From the NCBI GenBank assembly GCA_013203855.1, contig JABMPG010000731.1, positions 1-8,149 on the forward strand: 8,149 nucleotides of DNA, in the 5' to 3' direction. The translations under genes were made by a program, and so were the position numbers. The number at the start of each line of letters is the position of its first letter. Within the stretch, counting starts at the first letter, position 1. Positions 1 through 5,774 of the stretch are shown here, in pieces. The DNA comes from a bacterium (GTDB lineage: Bacteria > Sumerlaeota > Sumerlaeia > UBA8349). A model generated the notes under the pieces. The model saw only the letters and a program-made list of their open reading frames with translations. It was not told where the DNA came from and did not search any database.

Positions 1-926
1 AGTTTCCTTTGCTTCCCGCCCCGGACCGTGTTCAGACCCCGGCCCTGTCGCGGGCGGCCGGCGCTTCCCGGATCGTGACTCCGCGGGCGGAACTGGGGAA
101 GCGAATCTTGGTGGAGATTGCCCGTGGATGCCCGCACCACTGCACGTTCTGCTGGGTGGGGCACAACTGCCGGGATTTTCTGGCGCGGCCCGCCGCACGT
201 GTCCTGGAGATGTGCCGAGAGGCGCGTGAGATCACGGGGTGCGCGAGCGTCGGCCTGATCTCTTCCGCGGTGGGAGCCCATCCCGAGATAAACGACATCT
301 GCGCGGGGCTGCTCGAAGAGGGTTTCAAAGTCTCGTACTCGTCCCTGAGGATCGAGGAGGTGAACGAGGCGATGCTGAAGGCGCTTGTGCGCAGCGGCCA
401 GCGGGGGGCGACGCTGGCTCCGGAGGCAGGGAGCGAGAGACTGCGGCGCCTGCTGGGGAAACGGATTTCGGACGAGGAGATTCTGAACGCGGTGGAACAC
501 ACCCAGCGGGCTGGCCTGACCGATCTGAAATTGTACTACATGACAGGTTTGCCCCAGGAAACCGAAAGGGACGCCGATCGGATCGTGGAGCTTACCGACG
601 CGGTCCGGCGGGTGATGCTGTCGCATGGGCGGGAACGGGGGCGCCTGGGGGCGTTGTCGGTGAATCTGGGGATCTATACGCCCAAGCCGAACACGCCTTT
701 GGGCCGGCTGGAAACACCCTCCCAATCGGAAACGCGGAAGCGGGCGGCCCGGGTCACACGGGGGCTGTCGGCCCTGCCCAATGTTCGCGTTTCAACGGAC
801 AGCGCGGATCTGGCGGCGGCGCAGCGGTTTCTGTCGAACCGGTCTTTCGAATCGGCGGCGCTGGTGTATCGTGTGTGGCGAGACGGGGGGAAATGGAGGG
901 GGAAGGTGAAGGCGATGCTGAGATAG
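1..926 (+). CDS. Radical SAM enzyme, B12-binding-type family, 5' end outside window
   Basis: The reading frame is open to the left window edge, so the N-terminus is missing; a TTG at position 9 is possible but unlikely to be the true start. Numbered from that TTG, the radical SAM iron-sulfur motif CX3CX2C is RGCPHHCTFC (Cys41, Cys45, Cys48), which ligates the 4Fe-4S cluster that cleaves S-adenosylmethionine. It is followed by SYSSLRIEE, a glycine-rich LAPEAGSERLRRLLGK block and KLYYMTGLPQET, the usual order of the TIM-barrel core. The pattern RGCPxxCxFCWxGxNxR and the APEAGSERLR block match COG1032/TIGR03960-like proteins, which normally carry a cobalamin-binding domain upstream of the barrel; that domain would lie before the window. 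The substrate is unknown. The C-terminal part (about 250-305) is a basic tail typical of the family. The gene ends at TAG 924-926, 15 bases from the convergent minus-strand gene. The fold is sure; the exact subfamily is inferred. Confidence 0.88.
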   Translation, partial: FPLLPAPDRVQTPALSRAAGASRIVTPRAELGKRILVEIARGCPHHCTFCWVGHNCRDFLARPAARVLEMCREAREITGCASVGLISSAVGAHPEINDICAGLLEEGFKVSYSSLRIEEVNEAMLKALVRSGQRGATLAPEAGSERLRRLLGKRISDEEILNAVEHTQRAGLTDLKLYYMTGLPQETERDADRIVELTDAVRRVMLSHGRERGRLGALSVNLGIYTPKPNTPLGRLETPSQSETRKRAARVTRGLSALPNVRVSTDSADLAAAQRFLSNRSFESAALVYRVWRDGGKWRGKVKAMLR

Positions 927-945
927 AAGGCCACAGGGCTTCTAT
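923..945. terminator. Hairpin shared by two convergent genes, possible bidirectional terminator
   Basis: ATAGAAG (923-929) pairs with CTTCTAT (939-945). The stem extends with CC (931-932) against GG (937-938) around an ACAG loop, leaving G930 bulged. The stem contains the TAG stop of the radical SAM gene (924-926) and, on the other strand, the TAG stop of the coiled-coil gene (942-944). Neither side has a T-tract, so a classical intrinsic terminator is not supported. It may stabilise 3' ends or act with Rho. The fold is seen; the function is inferred. Confidence 0.35.
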
Positions 946-1700
946 TCGAGCGGAGAGAAGTCATTCTCCCCAAATGCTGTAACGATTCCATTTTCGAAAC
1001 GGATGACGAAGGTGCGGCCATCTTCTCTGTAGATCCAGTTCTCCATGCTTCCGTGAGCAGTTATCACTCTGCCGGAGACTTTGTCGGGGATACCTAACGC
1101 CTCCCTGATTTCCTCGGCCGTGGATCCAATTCTGAGGTTCTCCCTTTTCGTTCTGGCGATCTCCTCAGTGGCATATTCCAGGGCGGCGGATTTTTCCTTT
1201 TCAGTTCTCTCGGCAGTCTCGATTGCCGACCGGGCGAGTGAGACTTGGCGATCATACTTCTGGACGATCTCGGCATATGCCTTGGCATAGTGCTTCGCCT
1301 CGGCCAAGGCCCGGCGAAGTTGAAAGGTAAGTGTGGAAACCTGCTCCAGTGTCTCAATTCTATTCTTCTCAGCCACTTCCTTCTCTTCCCGCAGTTTCAG
1401 TATTTCCGCCTCCCCTGATTCGTTCTCTTTGGTTAGTCCTGCTATTTCCGATCGGAGTTCAAGAATCAGGGGACTCGGAGTAGCATTGGGGTTTTGTCGG
1501 ATCGATACCACCTGGTCGGGTTTGAAGTAGAGAACGGTGCCCTCTTGCTTGATTCTGAAGCCTCTGGTGGAAAGCCCTTCAATGTCGCAGCAAATCTCGC
1601 CCCTGGTTGAAGTTTGGAGAATGAAAGTATCCGCCCCGGAAACCGGGGCAGTGAAACCTGCCATCAGGAAGATGACCCCGAAAAGATTCAGATATTGCAT
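942..1700 (-). CDS. Exported coiled-coil protein with C-terminal SmpA/OmlA (BamE)-like domain
   Basis: A 252-residue protein of unknown function. Residues 1-23 look like a Sec signal peptide: a short hydrophobic core (LFGVIFLMAGFTAPV) and an SGA cleavage site before DTF. No lipobox cysteine is present, so the product is expected to be free in the periplasm or otherwise exported. Residues 24-72 form a small beta-rich segment containing two adjacent cysteines (GEICCDIEG). Residues 78-187 are Glu/Lys/Ala-rich with heptad spacing and should form a long coiled coil. Residues 191-245 (IGSTAEEIREALGIPDKV, then NWIYREDGRTFVIRFENGIVT) follow the SmpA/OmlA pattern: GxT, LGxP, WxY, and a final FxNGxV strand. 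The ATG at 1700 is preceded by AAAGGAAAGG about 14 bases away. It lies 34 bases downstream of the PEBP gene and is probably co-transcribed. Its base composition is visibly less GC-rich than the flanking genes. The domain reading is moderately sure; the role is unknown. Confidence 0.75.
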   Translation of the reverse strand: MQYLNLFGVIFLMAGFTAPVSGADTFILQTSTRGEICCDIEGLSTRGFRIKQEGTVLYFKPDQVVSIRQNPNATPSPLILELRSEIAGLTKENESGEAEILKLREEKEVAEKNRIETLEQVSTLTFQLRRALAEAKHYAKAYAEIVQKYDRQVSLARSAIETAERTEKEKSAALEYATEEIARTKRENLRIGSTAEEIREALGIPDKVSGRVITAHGSMENWIYREDGRTFVIRFENGIVTAFGENDFSPLE

Positions 1701-1734
1701 GTTTCGACTCCGCGCCTTTCCTTTGTTTCTGCTC

Positions 1735-2334
1735 CTACCGGCCGTAGGTTCCCGTCAGTTGCCCCTTGGCAAGGATGCGAGCATCCATCGCTTGGAGAAG
1801 TTGGGCTTTGGTTGCGCCAGCAGGGAGATCGATGGCTTTGTCAAGGGCGTAGAGGGTGAAGACATAGCGGTGGGGTCCGTGCGCCTTGGGGGGAGCGGGA
1901 CCGTCATAGCCTCGGTTGTCGAAGGAGTTGATGCCTTCCCGTGTCATTCCGAGGTCTCCCGATGCGCCTTCCTCCAAACGGGTGCGGGTGACGGGGATAC
2001 CATACACAATCCAGTGCACACATGGCTTGTCGGCGGGGGCATCGGGATCGTCGACAATGAGGGCGAGTTCGACGGTTCCGACGGGCGGTGTGGACCAGTT
2101 GAGCGGAGGCGATATGTCCCCTCCGTCAGCGGTGTAAGCCACAGGGATAGTTTCTCCGTCCGCGAAGGCGGGGCTGAGAATTTCGAAGCGGAGAACCGCG
2201 GGGCTTTCCAAGGGGGGTGCCGAAGGTTCTCCCGTTCCAGTCCGGCTGCCGCATCCGGTGATGGTGCCAACTATAAGAGTAAGGGATGCCAGAAGAATCA
2301 TGCTAACGTAGAATTCCTGAGTCAGAAACATCAT
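1735..2334 (-). CDS. YbhB/YbcL-family (PEBP-like) putative lipoprotein
   Basis: A member of the phosphatidylethanolamine-binding-protein fold, annotated in bacteria as Raf-kinase-inhibitor-like; its bacterial ligand is generally unknown. Visible family motifs are the DPDAP block with its following HWIVYGIP, the region NSFDNRGYDGPAPP ending in GPHRYVFTLYALD, and the C-terminal AMDARILAKGQLTGTYGR. The start ATG at 2334 is chosen because AAAGGAGG sits 6 bases upstream; a second ATG follows at once. From this start the protein is 199 residues. Its hydrophobic segment ILLASLTLIVGTITGC ends in a lipobox (ITGC, Cys28), followed by a Ser/Thr/Pro-rich linker to about residue 45, which predicts a lipoprotein. 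One oddity is that the segment before the hydrophobic core has no Lys or Arg. A GTG at 2391 would add four consecutive Arg, but they are encoded by the Shine-Dalgarno itself and that GTG has no well-spaced ribosome site. The fold is very sure; lipidation and start are probable. Confidence 0.9.
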   Translation of the reverse strand: MMFLTQEFYVSMILLASLTLIVGTITGCGSRTGTGEPSAPPLESPAVLRFEILSPAFADGETIPVAYTADGGDISPPLNWSTPPVGTVELALIVDDPDAPADKPCVHWIVYGIPVTRTRLEEGASGDLGMTREGINSFDNRGYDGPAPPKAHGPHRYVFTLYALDKAIDLPAGATKAQLLQAMDARILAKGQLTGTYGR

Positions 2335-2343
2335 CCTGCGCCT
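2324..2343 (-). promoter_or_regulatory. Shine-Dalgarno deciding the start of the PEBP gene
   Basis: Read on the minus strand, the sequence is GGAAAGGAGG, then CGCAGG, then ATGATG. This is a near-perfect anti-16S complement at ideal spacing. It selects the ATG at 2334 over the longer in-frame GTG at 2391. Confidence 0.75.
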
Positions 2344-2439
2344 CCTTTCCGATTCTGCCTGGATAATAGCCGAGTGCTCGTCATGGCTCACAGACGGGTC
2401 CGGTCCGGACCTCTCCTTTCACGGGGCGGTCGACGGGTC

Positions 2440-2511
2440 TCACGCCGTTCCGATGTCGTGGCTGCACAGAATCAGGTGGCTGCAGAAAAGAACGATACTC
2501 CAACTGCTCAT
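2440..2511 (-). CDS. 23-residue leader-type small ORF upstream of the PEBP gene
   Basis: The minus strand carries ATG at 2511, 22 further sense codons and TGA at 2440. GGAGGAGGT (2525-2517) lies 5 bases ahead of the ATG and is one of the strongest ribosome sites in the window. The peptide begins MSSWSIVLF and contains CSHLILCSH. The two Cys-Ser-His triplets come from a 9-base direct repeat (2458-2466 and 2476-2484 on the plus strand) set six codons apart, giving a C-x-H-x3-C-x-H arrangement. The N-terminal half is hydrophobic. It lies between the promoter at 2585-2614 and the PEBP gene start at 2334, in the position of a regulatory leader peptide or a tiny membrane peptide. I recognise no family. 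The ORF and ribosome site are seen; expression and role are inferred. Confidence 0.5.
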   Translation of the reverse strand: MSSWSIVLFCSHLILCSHDIGTA

Positions 2512-2584
2512 GAGCGACCTCCTCCGTTCTCCGCGCCGGTTATAATATGTGAACAACGACCCGATTACGACGCTCTACCACTGC

Positions 2585-2614
2585 GTTATATGGCGTGTGT
2601 GTCCGCCTTGTCAA
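2585..2614 (-). promoter_or_regulatory. sigma70-type promoter for the minus-strand unit
   Basis: Read on the minus strand, a perfect -35 TTGACA (2614-2609) is separated by 18 bases from TATAAC (2590-2585); alternatively there are 17 bases to ATATAA. The 20 or so bases upstream of the -35 (2615-2636) are AT-rich in an otherwise GC-rich region and resemble an UP element. Transcription would start near 2578, giving about 67 bases before the 23-codon ORF and about 245 before the PEBP gene. A second AT-rich block at 2540-2548 (TATTATAA on the minus strand) could be another -10 but lacks a matching -35. Confidence 0.65.
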
Positions 2615-2737
2615 TACTAAATGTTAATCTTTCTCTTACCCGAACAGGAATCTCTCGGGACGATTGAGGGCGGGCCGAGTGTATGGTAATAAGGAAACTG
2701 GTGGCGCTGGCCCACTTTTCCGTGAAAGCGTTCTGCC

Positions 2738-4387
2738 ATGCCCCTGCTTCTGTATGAGCCAGATGTGAGACACGAAAGCATCTATGTGCCCCATCGGCAT
2801 CAGCGGCCCTTGCTTCTGTACAACCATGACGTGGATATCGTCCGATTCCGGGGCCGCTTTATTGCGGCGTGGAATGCGAATGCCACTCCTCTGGAGGGGG
2901 TGGCGGGGCAGTTCAACTATCTGTCCGTCAGTCCGGATTTCCGGGATTGGACGCCGCCGGTGCGGCCTTTCTGCCGGGACGGGGGATGCGAGAACCCGGT
3001 CGAGGATGACAATCAGTGGCAGCCGGTTTTCGTGAACTATCGCGATGAGAGTCTCTTCTGTGCCTGGTGCACCGTGTCCGGCCGGAGGACCTTTGTTTCT
3101 CATTCCCGGGACGGAGTGAGCTGGGTGAATCGGGACGTGGCTCCGAAGCCGCTGGCGGTGGCCGATGAGGTGGTGGGCTTCCCGACCACTCACGGGCTGG
3201 TGACATCAGACGGCGCCATTCTAATTCCGTGCAGTCTGCCGGGGTATGACTGTCAGGTTCACCGTACCCGCTACGCGGGGATTCTCATCAGCCGCGACGG
3301 CGGGGAGAACTGGCATTGGAGTCAGCCGATCGAGGGGGTGAACTGGTCGGAATTGGGAGAGGATCCGGCGGCGCACGGCGGGGACACGATGATTCTGTGG
3401 GAGCCGGTGGTGTTCGAGGAAGAGGGAGGGCTGGGCCTACTCGTGCGGAATTCGACTTCTCAGGGAGATCCGTACGGGCATCGGAATCTTCCCTGGCAGA
3501 TGATCCTGTACGCGCACAGCGAGGACGGCGGGGAGACGTGGAGCCGGGCGTTGCCGGTCGAGGTGAACTCGACTTTCTCGCGGATGCTGGCCGTGTCGGG
3601 CTGGGATTCGGGGCAGGGGATGATGATGGTTCACAACGACTGGGACGTGGCGGTGCCGGAGCCGATTCCGCGGGACCGATATTTCATGTCGCTTTTTGTC
3701 GCGCCGACCTGCGATCCGAATCTGCTATTGCCGGGGCCGTGCGTGCAACTCGAAGGGGGGCGGGGATATTATCCGAACGGTTTTGTAACTGAGGGCCGAC
3801 TGTACCTTGGCTACACCTATAACAATACGATTCAGGGCACCGTGGTGCATCCTCTCCCGGATTTCTCGCGACCCTTTCTGTTGCCGCGCCAGGGGCGTCC
3901 CGGGTTGCGGATCGAATCGGGACGGGCTTTTCTGACTCATCCAAGTTCGACCCTGGGGGTGGTTCTCACCCCGGAGATGACCAGGAAGGGCGAGTTTACA
4001 CTCGAGTTTGCCCTCACGCTCGATTGGCTGCGGGACGATTCGTTTCCGCTGCTGACCTTGGGCGGGGTGAGCCGTCTGGGAAGCGTTCTGCGCGTGTGTC
4101 ATGACGGGCAATGTCCGGCCGTGAAGGTTCGGGACGGCGATGAGTGGGTGAAGGCCGGTGACCTGCCATTGGGGCAGAGCACGCGTGTCTCGGTTCAGGT
4201 GGGGCGCAGCGGTTTTCGGGTGACCGTGGGGGAGACGGAGAAATCGGTTGATTTCGAGCGGCCCCTTCTCCCGAAGGTGGCGTTCGGCGGGTTGTACGAG
4301 CCGTCGCCGTGGCCGATGGGGGAGGTGTTTGCGTCGGGGCAGGTGACGCTGGATTTGGAGTCGATTCGGGTGGCGGGGCTTGGGTGA
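2738..4387 (+). CDS. Sialidase/BNR-fold protein with C-terminal concanavalin-like domain
   Basis: A 549-residue protein. The N-terminal ~380 residues read as a six-bladed propeller of the sialidase superfamily, with Asp-box type repeats (S-x-D-G-x-x-W): SRDGVSW (123-129), SRDGGENW (185-192), SEDGGETW (261-268), and a looser SPDFRDW (65-71). Residues about 390-546 (FTLEFALTLDW, then RVSVQVG, GFRVTVG, and VTLDLESIRV) look like a jelly-roll concanavalin/LamG-like domain, a common carbohydrate-binding partner of glycosidases. Such proteins hydrolyse or bind terminal sugars, but I cannot assign the catalytic Arg triad or Tyr/Glu pair, so sialidase activity is not claimed. There is no signal peptide or lipobox. 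The frame is closed by TGA at 2723 just upstream, so ATG 2738 is the first possible start and the N-terminus is not simply truncated by annotation. The ribosome site is poor (GAAAG about 9 bases away). It is probably a single-gene transcript, divergent from the PEBP unit. Confidence 0.8.
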   Translation: MPLLLYEPDVRHESIYVPHRHQRPLLLYNHDVDIVRFRGRFIAAWNANATPLEGVAGQFNYLSVSPDFRDWTPPVRPFCRDGGCENPVEDDNQWQPVFVNYRDESLFCAWCTVSGRRTFVSHSRDGVSWVNRDVAPKPLAVADEVVGFPTTHGLVTSDGAILIPCSLPGYDCQVHRTRYAGILISRDGGENWHWSQPIEGVNWSELGEDPAAHGGDTMILWEPVVFEEEGGLGLLVRNSTSQGDPYGHRNLPWQMILYAHSEDGGETWSRALPVEVNSTFSRMLAVSGWDSGQGMMMVHNDWDVAVPEPIPRDRYFMSLFVAPTCDPNLLLPGPCVQLEGGRGYYPNGFVTEGRLYLGYTYNNTIQGTVVHPLPDFSRPFLLPRQGRPGLRIESGRAFLTHPSSTLGVVLTPEMTRKGEFTLEFALTLDWLRDDSFPLLTLGGVSRLGSVLRVCHDGQCPAVKVRDGDEWVKAGDLPLGQSTRVSVQVGRSGFRVTVGETEKSVDFERPLLPKVAFGGLYEPSPWPMGEVFASGQVTLDLESIRVAGLG

Positions 4388-4510
4388 GCGCTCGAAAACA
4401 GTGCACAGCCGGGGGCGACTGCGTCACTGGTTTGGCGGCGAACCGTGTCGAAGACTCTCGGAGCGTGGCCGTGAATTGTGTTTTTCCTCCCCCTCATGGT
4501 GGTGGTTCTC

Positions 4511-4516
4511 TATAAT
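4511..4516 (+). promoter_or_regulatory. Candidate -10 box ahead of the glycosyltransferase operon
   Basis: A consensus TATAAT stands alone in a GC-rich 184-base gap, 55 bases before the TTG start at 4572. No recognisable -35 lies 16-19 bases upstream (the region is C-rich), so it would need an activator or be weak. The rest of the gap (4388-4571) shows only a short imperfect hairpin at 4425-4447 without a T-run. Confidence 0.35.
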
Positions 4517-4571
4517 ACTTGGGTTTTGCCGGGCTGTTGCGGGTCCGCGCACCTTATTTGGAGTTGGATTC

Positions 4572-5774
4572 TTGCCCGAGACTGAGACGATTTCTGCCGT
4601 TACCAAGGTTCTTCTGGTCATTCCGACCTATAACAACCGGGCGACTTTGCGCGGGGTGGTGGAGAGGGCATTGCGGATAGGGCCGACGGTGCTGGTGGTG
4701 AACGATGGCTGCACGGATGGCGGGCCGGACACGCTGGAGGGGCTGGGGATCGCGCGGATCGATTTCCCGGAGAATCGGGGGAAGGGGGCGGCGATCCTGG
4801 CCGCTGGGCGATGGGCGGAGGAGCGTGGCTTCAGTCATCTTGTCACGATCGACGCCGATGGTCAGCACGATCCGGCCGATACCCCCGCTGTGTTGCGCAA
4901 GATAGAAGAGAAGCCCTGGGCGATTGTGGTGGGCAACCGGCGGTTCGTGGGTCGCGACGTGCCCGGTTCGAGCCGTTTCGGGCGGGTCTGGTCCAACCTT
5001 TGGCTGCGAATTGCCTCGGGCTCGACGGTGGCGGACAGTCAGTGCGGGTTTCGGGCTTATCCGATCGCGGCGCTGACGCGGCTGCGGTACTCGTCGTGTC
5101 GCTATGATTTCGAGGTGGAGGTTCTGATCCGAGCGGCGTGGGCGGGGCTGGCGCTGGATAGCGTGGATGTGTCGGTTCACTATCCTCCGAGGGAGGAGCG
5201 CGTTTCCCATTTCGACTCCTTCCGTGACAATGCGCGGATTTCGAGAGTTTACGCCTTGAGCACGATGCGGGCGTTGGCGCCGTGGCCTCATAGGGTGAGA
5301 TTCCGCACGCCCGAGACCGAGAACCGGCTGTCGTGGCGGCGCCCATTGCGCTCGATCAAGCAGCTGTTGAGGGAGCGGACGTCCCCGGGGGAGATGGCCT
5401 TGGCGGTGATGCTCGGGATCATAGCGGGGGCCTTGCCGATTTTCGGCCTGCACTCGGTTGCAATCTTGCTCCTGGCGACGCTTTTCCGGCTCAATCGCGT
5501 GATTGCTTTCAACAGCCAGCACCTGTGCATGCCACCGTTCGTTCCGGCGCTTTGCATCGAGATCGGCTACTATCTCCGACATGGGGAATTTCTGACGGAA
5601 CTGAGCCTGCGTACGCTAGGCCACGAGGCGCATCTGCGGCTACTGGAGTGGCTGATCGGGTCGCTGATCCTGGGGCCGGCGCTGGCGTTGGTGGCAGGCG
5701 GCACGGTCTATCTTCTGGCCTGGTCCTTTCAGCGAGGGATGCGGGCGCGTCGAGAGGCGACAAGCCTTGACTGA
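4572..5774 (+). CDS. GT2 glycosyltransferase (DPM1-like) fused to DUF2062
   Basis: The start is TTG 4572, because GGAG (4560-4563) sits 8 bases ahead and the glycosyltransferase fold begins at once (VLLVIPTYNN). Longer in-frame starts would add a non-homologous-looking leader overlapping the previous gene. The product is 400 residues. Residues 12-215 are a GT-A domain of family 2: VIPTYNN (17-22), VVNDGCTDG (42-50), NRGKGAAI (68-75), the nucleotide-sugar/metal motif TIDADGQHD (92-100), and SQCGFRAYP (156-164). These match dolichyl-phosphate mannose synthase-like enzymes, which transfer a sugar from a nucleotide donor to a polyprenyl phosphate or other lipid. Residues 258-390 are a DUF2062 membrane domain with a hydrophobic hairpin (MALAVMLGIIAGALPIFGLH, then a segment from AILLLA) and a final membrane segment (358-385). 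The fusion places the enzyme at the inner membrane. It is the first gene of the operon and overlaps the next gene by 8 bases. Donor and acceptor are not known. Confidence 0.9.
   Translation: MPETETISAVTKVLLVIPTYNNRATLRGVVERALRIGPTVLVVNDGCTDGGPDTLEGLGIARIDFPENRGKGAAILAAGRWAEERGFSHLVTIDADGQHDPADTPAVLRKIEEKPWAIVVGNRRFVGRDVPGSSRFGRVWSNLWLRIASGSTVADSQCGFRAYPIAALTRLRYSSCRYDFEVEVLIRAAWAGLALDSVDVSVHYPPREERVSHFDSFRDNARISRVYALSTMRALAPWPHRVRFRTPETENRLSWRRPLRSIKQLLRERTSPGEMALAVMLGIIAGALPIFGLHSVAILLLATLFRLNRVIAFNSQHLCMPPFVPALCIEIGYYLRHGEFLTELSLRTLGHEAHLRLLEWLIGSLILGPALALVAGGTVYLLAWSFQRGMRARREATSLD

Larger units (their letters stand above)
2335..2737. other. 403-base divergent intergenic region
   Basis: This region separates the minus-strand PEBP gene from the plus-strand sialidase-like gene. 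It holds the minus-strand promoter, its AT-rich upstream block and the 23-codon leader ORF. It also contains the short palindrome GGTCCGGACC with an adjoining GGTCC half copy (about 2397-2411), which could fold in the leader RNA. I see no convincing promoter for the plus-strand gene, no known riboswitch fold and no RNA gene. A 17-codon frame ending in an ATGA-type overlap with the PEBP start is present but has no ribosome site. Confidence 0.6.

Noticed and set aside
2331..2384. Seventeen-codon minus-strand frame ending in a TGA that overlaps the PEBP ATG
   Set aside because: The ATGA overlap suggests coupling, but there is no Shine-Dalgarno at usable distance and the peptide shows nothing recognisable.
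2541..2546. Plus-strand TATAAT as promoter for the sialidase-like gene
   Set aside because: No -35 at 16-19 bases upstream and nearly 200 bases from the start. The block is as likely an AT-rich element of the opposite strand.
1537..2667. Plus-strand 376-codon frame through the minus-strand genes
   Set aside because: It covers the antisense of the coiled-coil and PEBP genes, has no recognisable domain, and is a shadow of the well-supported minus-strand frames.
2664..2692. TTGAGG / 17 / TAATAA as a promoter for the sialidase-like gene
   Set aside because: Distance to the start is good, but only 4 of 6 and 3 of 6 consensus bases match, which chance explains.
4425..4447. Hairpin CAC-GGTT / AACC-GTG after the sialidase-like gene as a terminator
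   Set aside because: Weak stem with a bulge and no T-run directly after it; the later TTTTT at 4481 is too far away.
4554..5582. Minus-strand 342-codon frame under the glycosyltransferase
   Set aside because: It is Arg/Pro/His-rich and low in recognisable structure, typical of an antisense shadow in GC-rich coding DNA. The plus strand has clear GT2 and DUF2062 motifs.
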